This document shows positions 18,245-26,709 of a DNA stretch of 64,000 nt, one piece after another; the stretch's first letter is position 1; each line of letters opens with the position of its first letter. The position numbers were made by a program, and so were the translations under genes. The notes under the pieces are model-generated. The model was not told the DNA's origin. It worked only from the letters and a program-made list of their open reading frames with translations, and ran no database searches. Origin of the DNA: Pusillimonas minor. GTDB lineage: Bacteria > Pseudomonadota > Gammaproteobacteria > Burkholderiales > Burkholderiaceae_B. The stretch is from positions 310,001 to 374,000 of the forward strand of contig NZ_JACJUU010000001.1 in assembly GCF_014237865.1 (NCBI RefSeq), read 5' to 3'.

Positions 18245-19297
18245 ATGGGCAAAACCATCGATGCCGCCCGGCTCCTGAACCAGCTGTCGCAGCCCGGCGC
18301 GCACTTCGACTCGCTGTACGTCATTACCGGAGACGAGCCACTGCTGCTGACCGAAACCGGTGATGGCCTTCGTGCGGCGGCACGCCAGGCGGGGTACACC
18401 GAACGCACCAGCCTGGTTATGGATGCCCGCAGCGACTGGACGGAACTCTCGGGCGCAGCCCGCAATATTTCGCTGTTTGGCGACCGACGCCTTATCGAGG
18501 TGCGGATACCATCGGGCAAGCCCGGCAAACCCGGCGCCGATGCCCTGCAAGCGCTGGCTACCGATGCAGCAAACAGCGGCAACGACACCGTCACCGTCGT
18601 CACCCTGCCCCGGCTGGACAAAACCACACGCAACAGCAAATGGGCCGGCGCGCTTTGGCAGGCCGCCACCGTTGTCGAACTGGCTAATGTGTCGCGCCAG
18701 GCCCTGCCCAACTGGATCGGCCAGCGCCTGGCCGCCCAAAAACAAAGTACCGACCCAAACACGCTGGCCTGGATTGCCGATCGCGTCGAAGGCAACCTGC
18801 TGGCCGCCCACCAGGAAATCATGAAGCTGGGCTTGTTGTACCCCGAAGGCCCGCTGCAGCCCCACGATATCGAACAGGCCGTGCTTAACGTGGCACGCTA
18901 CGACCTGTTTGGCCTGCGCGACGCCATGCTGGCGGGCGAGACAAGTCGCACATTAACCATACTGGCCGGCCTGAAAGCCGAAGGCGAAGCCCTGCCACTG
19001 GTATTATGGGCGATCGGCGAAGAGGTTCGCGTGCTGGCACGACTGGCACAGGCCCAAGCCCAAGGGCATAATTTGCAAGGGCTCATGCGCGAATACCGTA
19101 TTTTCGGGCCACGCGAGAACCTGATCCGCCAAACCCTGGGCCGGTTGCCGGCAACGGTGTGGCCCGCCGCGGTACAACACGCGCACGACATCGATCGCCT
19201 TATTAAAGGGGTACCGGTGTCGGGCCGTCTCGACGACCCCTGGGAAGAACTGGCGCGCCTGGCCTTACGCGTGGCGCGCCCCTCAAGAACACCTTAG
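18245..19297 (+). CDS. holA: DNA polymerase III subunit delta
   Basis: This 350-residue protein is the delta subunit of the clamp loader, which opens the beta clamp. The N-terminal domain contains [14 protein letters not shown] near 20-33, the conserved start of the AAA+-like fold without a functional Walker [21 protein letters not shown] (about 78-97) corresponds to the beta-interacting region. The C-terminal collar domain ([11 protein letters not shown] to [11 protein letters not shown]) is present. Length matches the family (about 340). It lies between lptE and proA on the same strand. Confidence 0.95.
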   Translation: MGKTIDAARLLNQLSQPGAHFDSLYVITGDEPLLLTETGDGLRAAARQAGYTERTSLVMDARSDWTELSGAARNISLFGDRRLIEVRIPSGKPGKPGADALQALATDAANSGNDTVTVVTLPRLDKTTRNSKWAGALWQAATVVELANVSRQALPNWIGQRLAAQKQSTDPNTLAWIADRVEGNLLAAHQEIMKLGLLYPEGPLQPHDIEQAVLNVARYDLFGLRDAMLAGETSRTLTILAGLKAEGEALPLVLWAIGEEVRVLARLAQAQAQGHNLQGLMREYRIFGPRENLIRQTLGRLPATVWPAAVQHAHDIDRLIKGVPVSGRLDDPWEELARLALRVARPSRTP

Positions 19298-19311
19298 TTT
19301 CAAGTATTGCC

Positions 19312-20574
19312 ATGACACAAGACATCGCTCACGCCATCACCGAACTGGGGCGCCGTGCGCGCGCCGCTTCCCGCGACCTGATGGTCGCTTCCGACCAGGC
19401 CAAATCGGCCGCCTTGCTGGCCATGGCCAACCGCCTCGAATCGCAACGCGCCGAGCTGCAAGCCGAGAACGCGCGCGACCTGGAGGCAGCACGCCAGAAC
19501 AACCTTGAACCTGCCTTGCTCGACCGCCTGACCCTGTCTGACAAGGCCCTGAACATCATGGCCACCGGTTTGCGCCAGATCGCCGCCATGCCCGACCCCG
19601 TCGGCAGCATGACGGCGTCAACGCTTCGACCCAACGGCATGCGCGTCGGGCAAATGCGCGTACCTTTGGGGGTTATTGGCATCATCTACGAGTCACGCCC
19701 CAACGTCACCATCGACGCCGCCGCCCTGTGTCTTAAATCGGGTAACGCCACCATTTTGCGCGGCGGCAGCGAAGCATTTCACAGCAACCGCGCACTGGGC
19801 CGCATCATTCAGGCTGGTTTGGCCGATGCCGGCTTACCCGAGCATGCGGTACAAGTCATTGACACGACCGACCGTGCCGCCGTCGGGCACCTCATTACCC
19901 TGACCGATTACGTCGACGTGATCATCCCGCGTGGCGGCAAGGGGCTCATCAAACGCCTCTCTGAAGAAGCCAAAGTGCCACTCATCAAGCACCTCGACGG
20001 TAATTGTCATGTTTATATCGACCATGCGGCCGACATCGACAAGGCTCACGATATTGCGGTCAATGCCAAAACATATCGTTACGGCGTGTGCGGTGCCATG
20101 GAAACCCTGCTGGTGCACGCCGACATCGCGCCCGTCGCCCTGCCACGCATTGCGCGCACACTGCTCGACAAAGGCGTTGAACTGCGCGGGTGCGACCGCA
20201 CGCGTGCGCTTGTACCCGAGGCCGTTGCGGCCACAGAAGAAGACTGGGCCACCGAATACCTGGCCGCCATACTGGCCGTGCGCATTGTCGACTCACAAGA
20301 CGAAGCCATGGCGCATATCGCACGTTACAGCTCGGGTCACACCGAAGCCATCGTCACCGAAAACCTCGATGCCGCCACCCGCTTTCAGCGCCATGTCGAC
20401 TCGAGCTCGGTGTACATCAACTTGCCGACATGCTTTGCCGATGGCTTCGAATACGGGTTAGGCGCCGAAATCGGCATTTCAACCAACCGTCTGCACGCAC
20501 GCGGGCCGGTTGGGCTCGAAGGCCTGACAACCCTGAAATGGGTGCTGACAGGCAACGGTCAATTGCGCGGTTAA
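19312..20574 (+). CDS. proA: Glutamate-5-semialdehyde dehydrogenase (gamma-glutamyl phosphate reductase)
   Basis: This 420-residue cytosolic enzyme reduces gamma-glutamyl phosphate to glutamate-5-semialdehyde with NADPH, the second step of proline synthesis. The active-site cysteine is C260 in [13 protein letters not shown]. The NADP-binding and oligomerisation segments [13 protein letters not shown] (121-133) and [15 protein letters not shown] are intact. Length is normal. The partner kinase gene proB is not in this window. It follows holA by 14 bases. Confidence 0.97.
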   Translation: MTQDIAHAITELGRRARAASRDLMVASDQAKSAALLAMANRLESQRAELQAENARDLEAARQNNLEPALLDRLTLSDKALNIMATGLRQIAAMPDPVGSMTASTLRPNGMRVGQMRVPLGVIGIIYESRPNVTIDAAALCLKSGNATILRGGSEAFHSNRALGRIIQAGLADAGLPEHAVQVIDTTDRAAVGHLITLTDYVDVIIPRGGKGLIKRLSEEAKVPLIKHLDGNCHVYIDHAADIDKAHDIAVNAKTYRYGVCGAMETLLVHADIAPVALPRIARTLLDKGVELRGCDRTRALVPEAVAATEEDWATEYLAAILAVRIVDSQDEAMAHIARYSSGHTEAIVTENLDAATRFQRHVDSSSVYINLPTCFADGFEYGLGAEIGISTNRLHARGPVGLEGLTTLKWVLTGNGQLRG

Positions 20575-20615
20575 TCGCACGTTTCACACATCACTTTGGT
20601 TTTGGCGCCACTTCC

Positions 20616-21032
20616 ATGCTCTGGGTAAAGACCTTCCATCTGTTGTTTGTCATCTCTTGGTTTGCCGGCCTGTTTTACTTGCCCCGCATCTACGTCAACC
20701 TGGCGCAGACGCCCGCCGGCGAAACCTATGACACCCTGGTTGGCATGGCCCGTCGCCTGTATCGCTTCATGACCATCCTGGCGGTGCCGGCCGTTGTATT
20801 GGGCTTATGGCTGTATTTGGGCTATGGCCTGGGGCGTGGCCAGGGCTGGATGCACGCAAAACTGCTGTTTGTCATCGTTTTGCTGGGCTACCACGCCAGT
20901 TGCGCGCGTATCTTGCGCCGCTTCGAAGCCCACGCCAATACCCGCTGCCACCGTTTTTACCGCTGGTACAACGAACTACCGGTCATTCTGTTGCTGATTA
21001 TCCTCATCCTGGTCGTGACCCGGCCCTTCTAA
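20616..21032 (+). CDS. hemJ: HemJ-like (UPF0093/CopD-family) membrane protein
   Basis: This 138-residue protein with four predicted helices matches the HemJ/UPF0093 pattern: MLWVKTFHLLFVISWFAGLFYLPR at the start with a conserved histidine (H8), then GWMHAKLLFVIVLLGYH and RWYNELPVILLL. HemJ is a heme-dependent protoporphyrinogen IX oxidase. The symbol is tentative because CopD-family proteins share the fold. The frame is open far upstream inside proA, but the ATG at 20616 is the family start. It lies 41 bases after proA. Confidence 0.75.
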   Translation: MLWVKTFHLLFVISWFAGLFYLPRIYVNLAQTPAGETYDTLVGMARRLYRFMTILAVPAVVLGLWLYLGYGLGRGQGWMHAKLLFVIVLLGYHASCARILRRFEAHANTRCHRFYRWYNELPVILLLIILILVVTRPF

Positions 21033-21045
21033 AACAATAACGACC

Positions 21046-22578
21046 ATGACGACATCGCAACCCAAGAAAACGCTCACGCTTAAAAAGAAGTCTTCCGACG
21101 CCACCGAAGCCAGTACTTCGGGCCGACCCGGGCACGGGCCCCGCAAACGCTCGGGCGCACGAGCCCGCCTGGTGGCCCAGCGCGAACTGACACGACGCAA
21201 AACCGACACCTTCGACACCTTCGAGGCCGAGCTGGCCGATGCCCCGACGGTCGACACATCGGCCGACACGGCCCGGCCGGCGAAGCCTGAATGGTCCCCC
21301 GCCGCCGAGCGTGCGCCGACCAGACGCCGCCCAGCCACAGACCATCCTTCGCAACACGCCGCCACGTCTGGCGTTGTACGCCGCCCCAGGTCCGACGCGC
21401 GCAACAGCCCCAGCCGCATCCGGGTTGCCGAAACATTTCGTGTGTTCACCCCGTGCCCGCACGGGCTCGAAGAAGCCCTGGCGGCCGAACTGAATGCCCT
21501 GGGGTTTGACGACGCTGTTGCCGATCGGGCGGGGTGCCGACTGACCACCGACTGGTCAGGTATCTTGCGCATCAACCTGTATTCGCGTCTGGCAACGCGC
21601 GTCCTTGTGCAGGTGGCCCACCGGCCCGTCAACACCGAAAACGACATTCTTGACCTCGCGTACAACACACCCTGGGAACGCTGGTTCGGTGCCGAACAAA
21701 CGCTGCGGGTCGATACGTCGGCTATTCGCAGCCCGATGCAAAGCCTGCAATATTGCAATCTGCGCGCCAAAGACGGTATTTGCGACCGCCTGCGCGACAA
21801 AGAAGGCCAGCGCCCAGACATCGACACGGTCCGACCCGACGCCCGCGTACACCTCTTTCTCGACGAAACCAGCGCAACCCTGTATCTGGACACGTCCGGC
21901 GAGTCGCTGTTCAAGCGCGGCTGGCGCCTTGACAAAGGCGAAGCCCCCATCCGCGAGAACCTCGCGGCCGGCTTGCTTGCGCTTTCGGGCTGGGACCCAA
22001 ACGCCCCGCTGCTCGACCCTTTCTGCGGCAGCGGCACCATTATTATCGAGGCGGCCTGGATAGCCCTGGGCGTACCCGCGGGCATCTGGCGCCCCTTTGC
22101 CTTCGAACGCCTGCGCAACCACGACGACCGCCACTGGAAAGACATCAAGGCCGAAGCCCGTGCGCGCATTGCAACCCGGCTCGACACCCCGCTGGTGGGT
22201 TGCGACCTGAACCCGGCCGCCATCGACGCCGCTAAACAAAACCTCGACCGCGCCTGGCTGACGCCCGACACCATCCGTTTTGAAGTCGCCGATGCCCGCA
22301 ACGTGCTGCCGCCGGCCGATCACGGCTGGCTGGTTACCAACCCGCCCTATGGCGAGCGCCTGGAAGACAGCGACGACGACCTGTGGTGGCAGTGGTCGCA
22401 AAACCTTAAGCAGAACTACAGCAATTGGCACGTAAACATTATTTCCAGTGACCTCGAACTCCCTCAGAAACTGCGCCTGAAGCCGCGCCGCCGCATCCCT
22501 TTGCATAATGGCGCCCTCGACTGCCGCCTTTTCGTGTTCGACATGGTCAAAGAAAGCTATCGACGCGAAAAGAAGTGA
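21046..22578 (+). CDS. THUMP-domain class I rRNA methyltransferase (RlmL N-terminal type)
   Basis: This 510-residue protein joins an N-terminal basic, Ala/Thr/Arg-rich low-complexity extension (about 1-125), a THUMP RNA-binding domain beginning near FTPCPHGLEEALAAEL, and a SAM methyltransferase domain. The methyltransferase motifs are DPFCGSGTI (about 324-332) and the catalytic NPPYGER (about 431-437). The architecture corresponds to the N-terminal half of E. coli RlmL, which makes m2G2445 in 23S rRNA. The second (RlmK) half is absent, as in many betaproteobacteria. The long disordered leader is unusual and might assist rRNA contact. Confidence 0.9.
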   Translation: MTTSQPKKTLTLKKKSSDATEASTSGRPGHGPRKRSGARARLVAQRELTRRKTDTFDTFEAELADAPTVDTSADTARPAKPEWSPAAERAPTRRRPATDHPSQHAATSGVVRRPRSDARNSPSRIRVAETFRVFTPCPHGLEEALAAELNALGFDDAVADRAGCRLTTDWSGILRINLYSRLATRVLVQVAHRPVNTENDILDLAYNTPWERWFGAEQTLRVDTSAIRSPMQSLQYCNLRAKDGICDRLRDKEGQRPDIDTVRPDARVHLFLDETSATLYLDTSGESLFKRGWRLDKGEAPIRENLAAGLLALSGWDPNAPLLDPFCGSGTIIIEAAWIALGVPAGIWRPFAFERLRNHDDRHWKDIKAEARARIATRLDTPLVGCDLNPAAIDAAKQNLDRAWLTPDTIRFEVADARNVLPPADHGWLVTNPPYGERLEDSDDDLWWQWSQNLKQNYSNWHVNIISSDLELPQKLRLKPRRRIPLHNGALDCRLFVFDMVKESYRREKK

Positions 22579-22647
22579 ACACACTGTAGTTTTTTGGCAC
22601 CACACCCACATAAAAAACAACATTTTTACGCAGTGCAGCAAAACCGC

Positions 22648-22677
22648 TTGCAATTGGCCTAGGGTTTTCCCTATAAT
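22648..22677 (+). promoter_or_regulatory. Strong sigma-70 promoter of the 64-residue gene
   Basis: TTGCAA (22648-22653) and a perfect TATAAT (22672-22677) are 18 bases apart, about 50 bases before the start codon. It is the best promoter match noticed in the window. Confidence 0.8.
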
Positions 22678-22689
22678 AGGGTTAACCCT
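22661..22689 (+). promoter_or_regulatory. Paired AGGG-N4-CCCT dyads around the -10 box
   Basis: AGGGTTTTCCCT (22661-22672) abuts the -10 box, and the perfect palindrome AGGGTTAACCCT (22678-22689) follows it. Both share the form AGGG-N4-CCCT, with centres 17 bases apart. The placement over the spacer and start site suggests a repressor operator. Confidence 0.55.
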
Positions 22690-22725
22690 GAACGAAACGT
22701 TCAATTTACTTAAAGAGGCTAAATC

Positions 22726-22920
22726 ATGAACCAACTGCACAGCGACATCCGTCTTACCGATGAACTCGAGCGCCAGCTTATGCAAGCCGCTATCGAAGAG
22801 CAAATGCGCATCAAGCCCGGTAAAGCGCTGAAAAACCTGTTCGTGAAACTTAGCGGCAAAGCAGCAAAAAGCGCACCTGCAAAAGTTGTTACCGTACGCA
22901 CTGCTGAATCAGCTGCCTGA
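22726..22920 (+). CDS. 64-residue hypothetical protein
   Basis: This small, mostly helical protein has no membrane segment or signal. The first half is amphipathic and acidic/polar (LTDELERQLMQAAIEEQMRIK, broken here at residue 30), and the second half is lysine- and alanine-rich with valine-rich strands at the end. The gene is well supported: a consensus promoter, a purine-rich AAGAGG site nine bases before the ATG, and an intrinsic terminator shortly after the stop make it a monocistronic unit. The family is not recognised. Net basic charge in the second half might suit nucleic-acid or membrane contact, but no function is assigned. Confidence 0.75.
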   Translation: MNQLHSDIRLTDELERQLMQAAIEEQMRIKPGKALKNLFVKLSGKAAKSAPAKVVTVRTAESAA

Positions 22921-22989
22921 GGTCAACCGCAGTACCCGCTGATTCGCGCCCTTCCGGGTAGAATCTGCCCCCGACGCGATCAGTCGAAG

Positions 22990-23014
22990 AAAAAGCCGCA
23001 CTTTGCGGCTTTTT
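22990..23014 (+). terminator. Intrinsic terminator after the 64-residue gene
   Basis: AAAAAGCCGCA and TGCGGCTTTTT form an 11-bp stem around a three-base loop, ending in the T-run. Confidence 0.88.
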
Positions 23015-23092
23015 GCTTTTGCAGTCGCCAAGCCGCGAGGCCTGGCGTAATGGGCGATAATGCGGGCACCTATTTATTTTTTCTGCCCAGCA

Positions 23093-23617
23093 ATGTCAAA
23101 AAAGACGCGTCCTACCCCCGCAACGCCGACCACACCGGCTTTACAGACACCCAGTCGCCTTAAACGCTTCGCCTGCATGATGTATGAAGGCGTGTTGCTT
23201 TTTGCCGTGGTCTTTCTGGCCGGCTACCTGTTCGACACGCTAACACAAAGCCGCAGCGGGCTGACCTTCAGGCATGGGCGGCAGTTTGTACTTTTCCTGG
23301 CCATTGGCTTGTATTTTGTAGCGTGCTGGCGTTACGGCGGGCAAACCCTGCCCATGAAAACCTGGAATGTGCGCCTTATTGACCGCGACGGTAAGCCGCC
23401 CCGTCTGTCGCGGCTGGTCTTGCGGTACTTGTTGATCTGGCCGGTACTGCTCGTGGCAGCGCTGCTGGTCAAGGGGCTGGGCCTGGTCACGGGCTTTGGT
23501 GCCACCGATCTGCTGATTGTTTTTACCCCGTTTGCACTGTTTATCTGGACATGGATTGATCAAGACAAGCAGTTTTTGCACGACCGTTTGTTAGGCACAC
23601 GGCTGGTATCCGTATAA
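23093..23617 (+). CDS. RDD family membrane protein
   Basis: This 174-residue inner-membrane protein has three to four hydrophobic helices. The RDD family landmarks are the N-terminal RLKRFACMMYEG (arginine in helix 1), GGQTLPMKTWNVRLIDRDG in the middle loop and the C-terminal DQDKQFLHDRLLGTRLV with the conserved aspartate and arginine. RDD proteins are poorly defined; a role in ion exchange has been proposed for some. The ATG at 23093 is chosen over a start eleven codons upstream. It stands alone after a terminator. Confidence 0.85.
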   Translation: MSKKTRPTPATPTTPALQTPSRLKRFACMMYEGVLLFAVVFLAGYLFDTLTQSRSGLTFRHGRQFVLFLAIGLYFVACWRYGGQTLPMKTWNVRLIDRDGKPPRLSRLVLRYLLIWPVLLVAALLVKGLGLVTGFGATDLLIVFTPFALFIWTWIDQDKQFLHDRLLGTRLVSV

Positions 23618-23737
23618 ACCCTTATACCCGGCCAATTGTGCGCGCAAAACATTGCACATAACGCCCGAGTCGTTCATGCTTGCATCGGTAAAGACTGCCG
23701 GATCGTCTCCGATGACCTGTTAGGTGTTTCAACGACA

Positions 23738-25123
23738 ATGAACGACCAGTACTCGGCGCTGTACGCTTCCTATAAGTGGTATGTGCCCTCGCAGTTCAAT
23801 ATCTCAGAGGTTTGCATCCATCGGTGGGCCACCAACCCCCTCGAAGGCCGCCGCCCCGCGATACTTGGCGAAGACGAATTTGGCGACACCCTTAGGTGCA
23901 GTTATGGCCAATTAGCCGAAACCACCTGCAAACTGGCCAACGGCCTGCTGCGCATGGGGGTAGCGCAAGGCGACCGGGTCGTTGTCGCCATGGCGCAAGG
24001 CCCCGAATTTGTCGCCGCCTGCATGGCCATTCTTGGGGTAGGTGGCGTTGTTGTACCGCTCTCATCCATATTAACGGCGCAGCAAGTTACCGCCCGGGTG
24101 GTCAATGCGCAGGCCAAAATCGCCATCGTCGATTCGGCCAATATCCCCAGTTTGCTACAAGCGCAGTCGCGCTACCCGGCATTAGGGCAAATCATCGGTT
24201 TCGGGTTCCAGCACGAAGCCACGCTCTCTTGGTCCAGCCTGCTGGCGCGCCAAAACAGCAGCTTCCGTCTGGCCCCTACCAGTGCGCAAAGTCCGGCATT
24301 CCTTATCTACCCCATGGCCACCGACACGCCCTTGCAAGGCATTATGCTGTCACACAGCGCACTGATCGGCCAGTTGCCCGGCTTTGTCGCCTCGCAAAAC
24401 TGGTTTCCGCTGCCCGACGACGTCTTCTGGACCCAGTCTGACTGGACCACGCCCGACGGCCTGCTTAACGGCCTATTACCCTGCTTGTATTTTGGTCGGC
24501 CCATTGTCGGCCTCCAAGGCAACCACTCGGTACAGCGCACACTCAGTGCGCTTATTGATTACAAAGTCACTAATATCAGCGTGCCCTGGTCGTCGTTGCG
24601 GGCCGTCATGGTCGAATCGCCCGACTTAAGCCCAGCGCAGTTTTCACTACGGGCCATTATGGCCACCGGCACACACCCCACCCCGGCCATTCACGAGTGG
24701 TGCGAAGCTATTCTGGGCCTAAGCCCCAACCATGTTTATGGCGTAACCGAGGCGGCTTATCTTATTGGCCATAGCCACCTGCGCTGGCCAGCTCGTCCTG
24801 GCAGTATGGGCCGCGCCTACCCAGGGCACCTCGTCAGCGTGCTAGACGACACCGGGCGCGTCTGCCCTGCCGGCACAGTCGGCGAAATCGCCGTCAACCG
24901 TTTCGACCTTAACGGGTTCCATGACCCGGCCATATTCTTGGGTTACTGGCAGCAAGACGACGAAACCGCCAAGCGCTTCCGACATAACTGGTTTCTGACC
25001 GGCGATTTGGCCTCAATAGACCGCGACGGCTATTTTTGGTTCGCCGGCCACAAACAACATTCGCTTGCGGCCAATTCACAAGCCCACGAAAACCAGGCTG
25101 GGCCGGTATCATTAAGCCTTTAA
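23738..25123 (+). CDS. Degenerate AMP-binding (acyl-CoA synthetase-like) protein, probable pseudoenzyme
   Basis: The 461-residue sequence aligns by pattern with the N-terminal domain of acyl-CoA/acetyl-CoA synthetases. Recognisable are GDRVVVAMAQGPEFVAACMAILGVGGVVVPL (split here for length: GDRVVVAMAQGPEF and GVGGVVVPL), VYGVTEA (A5, 333-339) and LTGDLASIDRDGYFWFAG (A7/A8, 420-437). The phosphate-binding A3 loop, normally YTSGTTGxPKG, reads LIYPMATDTPLQGIM (189-203). GRxDD is replaced by GHKQH. The chain stops soon after, so the mobile C-terminal domain with the catalytic lysine is missing. Catalysis is therefore unlikely. The frame is intact, and yrdA-like and hslO follow on the same strand. 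The ATG at 23738 is preferred to an earlier start at 23636. Confidence 0.82.
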   Translation: MNDQYSALYASYKWYVPSQFNISEVCIHRWATNPLEGRRPAILGEDEFGDTLRCSYGQLAETTCKLANGLLRMGVAQGDRVVVAMAQGPEFVAACMAILGVGGVVVPLSSILTAQQVTARVVNAQAKIAIVDSANIPSLLQAQSRYPALGQIIGFGFQHEATLSWSSLLARQNSSFRLAPTSAQSPAFLIYPMATDTPLQGIMLSHSALIGQLPGFVASQNWFPLPDDVFWTQSDWTTPDGLLNGLLPCLYFGRPIVGLQGNHSVQRTLSALIDYKVTNISVPWSSLRAVMVESPDLSPAQFSLRAIMATGTHPTPAIHEWCEAILGLSPNHVYGVTEAAYLIGHSHLRWPARPGSMGRAYPGHLVSVLDDTGRVCPAGTVGEIAVNRFDLNGFHDPAIFLGYWQQDDETAKRFRHNWFLTGDLASIDRDGYFWFAGHKQHSLAANSQAHENQAGPVSLSL

Positions 25124-25144
25124 AACCATTGCCGATTGTTTGCC

Positions 25145-25666
25145 ATGCCTCTTTACGCGCTTAAAAATCTCATACCCAGCATCGACCCGGATACTTTCAT
25201 TTTTGACAGTGCCGATATTATTGGCGACGTCACCCTCAAGGCTGGCGTCAGCATCTGGTCCAATGTCAGCATCCGTGGCGACAACGCCCCTATCATCATT
25301 GGGTCTAACAGCAACATCCAGGAAAACAGTGTGCTTCACGTCGACGAAGGCATCCCCATGACCATTGGCGACAACGTCACAGTGGGACACCAGGCCATGC
25401 TGCATGGCTGCACCATCGAAGACGGTACCCTCATCGGCATGCAAGCCATTATCCTGAACAATGCCCATATCGGTAAAAACTGCCTGATCGGCGCTGGCGC
25501 CATTGTGCCCGAAGGCCGTCACATTCCCGATGGCTCACTCGTCATTGGCATCGGTAAAATTGTTCGCCAGCTATCGGAAGAAGAGCTGCACAACCTTTCG
25601 CATAACAGCCAGCATTATGCCGACCGCGGTCGCGAATACGCCCAGCACCTGAAACGCCTGAAGTAA
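25145..25666 (+). CDS. Gamma carbonic anhydrase-like hexapeptide-repeat protein (YrdA type)
   Basis: This 173-residue left-handed beta-helix protein is built of hexapeptide repeats (GDVTLKAGVSIWSNVSIRGD, IGSNSNIQENSVLHVD, IGDNVTVGHQAMLHGC, IGAGAIVPEG) with a C-terminal helix. The histidines in SVLHVD and VGHQAMLHG match the three metal ligands of gamma carbonic anhydrases. Bacterial YrdA/PaaY homologues bind zinc, and some act as carbonic anhydrases or thioesterases. The substrate here is not certain. The ATG at 25145 is preferred over a TTG three codons earlier. It lies 21 bases after the degenerate synthetase gene. Confidence 0.88.
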   Translation: MPLYALKNLIPSIDPDTFIFDSADIIGDVTLKAGVSIWSNVSIRGDNAPIIIGSNSNIQENSVLHVDEGIPMTIGDNVTVGHQAMLHGCTIEDGTLIGMQAIILNNAHIGKNCLIGAGAIVPEGRHIPDGSLVIGIGKIVRQLSEEELHNLSHNSQHYADRGREYAQHLKRLK

Positions 25667-25700
25667 AGGCAGCACGGTGGCGCTAGGCTAAAATAGCGAC

Positions 25701-26624
25701 ATGAGCAACGAACTTAAAAAATACCTTTTTCAAGACCAGTCTGTCCGGGTGCAGGCCGTGCGCCTGACCGACGCCTGGCAAACCGGGCTGGTGCATCAGC
25801 AGTACCCCGCATGCGTCGAACGTCTGCTGGGCGAACTGGCAGCGGCAGCTGTGCTGCTGGCATCCAATATCAAGCTCGACGGTTCTCTGGTGCTGCAGCT
25901 GCAGGGCGATGGCCCTGTCGCTTTAATTGTGGTCGAGTGCAACGTCAATCTAAACATCCGGGCCACAGCTACCCTGCGCGAGGGGCACGAAATACCAGAA
26001 GACGGTACCTTGCAATCGCTGCTGAACGCCAACGGGCAAGGCCGCTTTATTGTGGTGCTCGACCCCAACCGCGAAACCACCGACCTGCAGCCTTATCAAG
26101 GCATTGTCCCGCTTGAAGGCGATACCGTCGCACAGGTGCTCGAACTGTACATGCGCAATTCCGAACAACTCGATACCCGACTATGGCTGGCGGCCAACGG
26201 GCGCTGCGCTACAGGCATGCTGCTGCAGCGGCTGCCGGGCCATGGCGGCAACCGACTGGCCGACGCACAAAGCGCCGACGATACCTGGCAACGCGCCGTC
26301 ATTTTGTCCGAAACACTGCAAACCGACGAACTCCTCAACCTCGAATCCGATCAAATCGTAAAGCGCCTGTTCTGGGAAGAAGCCCTGCTAACCTTCGAGC
26401 CCCAAACGGTTCACTGGTTCTGCCCTTGCACTCGCGAGCGGGTCGGGAACATGCTGCGCATGCTGGGCCGCGAAGAAATCGAAAGCATTTTGGGCGAACG
26501 CGAAAATATCGACGTATCGTGCAACTTCTGCGGTAAACCGTATGCCTTCGATGCCGTCGATTGCGCCGGCCTCTTCACCGAAAACCTCGACAGTGGCCAC
26601 GCCAACCCTAAATCGGTCCATTAA
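25701..26624 (+). CDS. hslO: Redox-regulated chaperone Hsp33
   Basis: Hsp33 is a cytosolic holdase chaperone that oxidation switches on. The 307 residues contain the N-terminal substrate-binding domain (SVRVQAVRLTDAWQTGL near 14-30) and the C-terminal zinc switch. The four ligands are all present: C241 and C243 (WFCPCTRERV), C274 and C277 (SCNFCGKPYAFD). Length is close to E. coli HslO (292). It follows the carbonic anhydrase-like gene by 34 bases. Confidence 0.97.
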   Translation: MSNELKKYLFQDQSVRVQAVRLTDAWQTGLVHQQYPACVERLLGELAAAAVLLASNIKLDGSLVLQLQGDGPVALIVVECNVNLNIRATATLREGHEIPEDGTLQSLLNANGQGRFIVVLDPNRETTDLQPYQGIVPLEGDTVAQVLELYMRNSEQLDTRLWLAANGRCATGMLLQRLPGHGGNRLADAQSADDTWQRAVILSETLQTDELLNLESDQIVKRLFWEEALLTFEPQTVHWFCPCTRERVGNMLRMLGREEIESILGERENIDVSCNFCGKPYAFDAVDCAGLFTENLDSGHANPKSVH

Positions 26625-26709
26625 TTAAGCTCAATTTACAACACAGGCTAATTAATCCAGGCGTATAAGCCGTCGTCGACAACACCCGGGCCCAGGCACA
26701 CAATGCCTG

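Noticed and set aside
17602-18822. 406-codon frame antisense to lptE and holA
   Set aside because: Low-complexity Ser/Arg-rich translation without domain features, opposite two well-supported genes.
20190-20615. Upstream extension of the HemJ-like frame inside proA
   Set aside because: The extension is Arg/His-rich shadow of proA; the protein family begins at the ATG at 20616.
21556-22803. 415-codon frame antisense to the rRNA methyltransferase gene
   Set aside because: The composition mirrors the sense codons and it crosses a promoter and the start of another gene, so it is a shadow frame.
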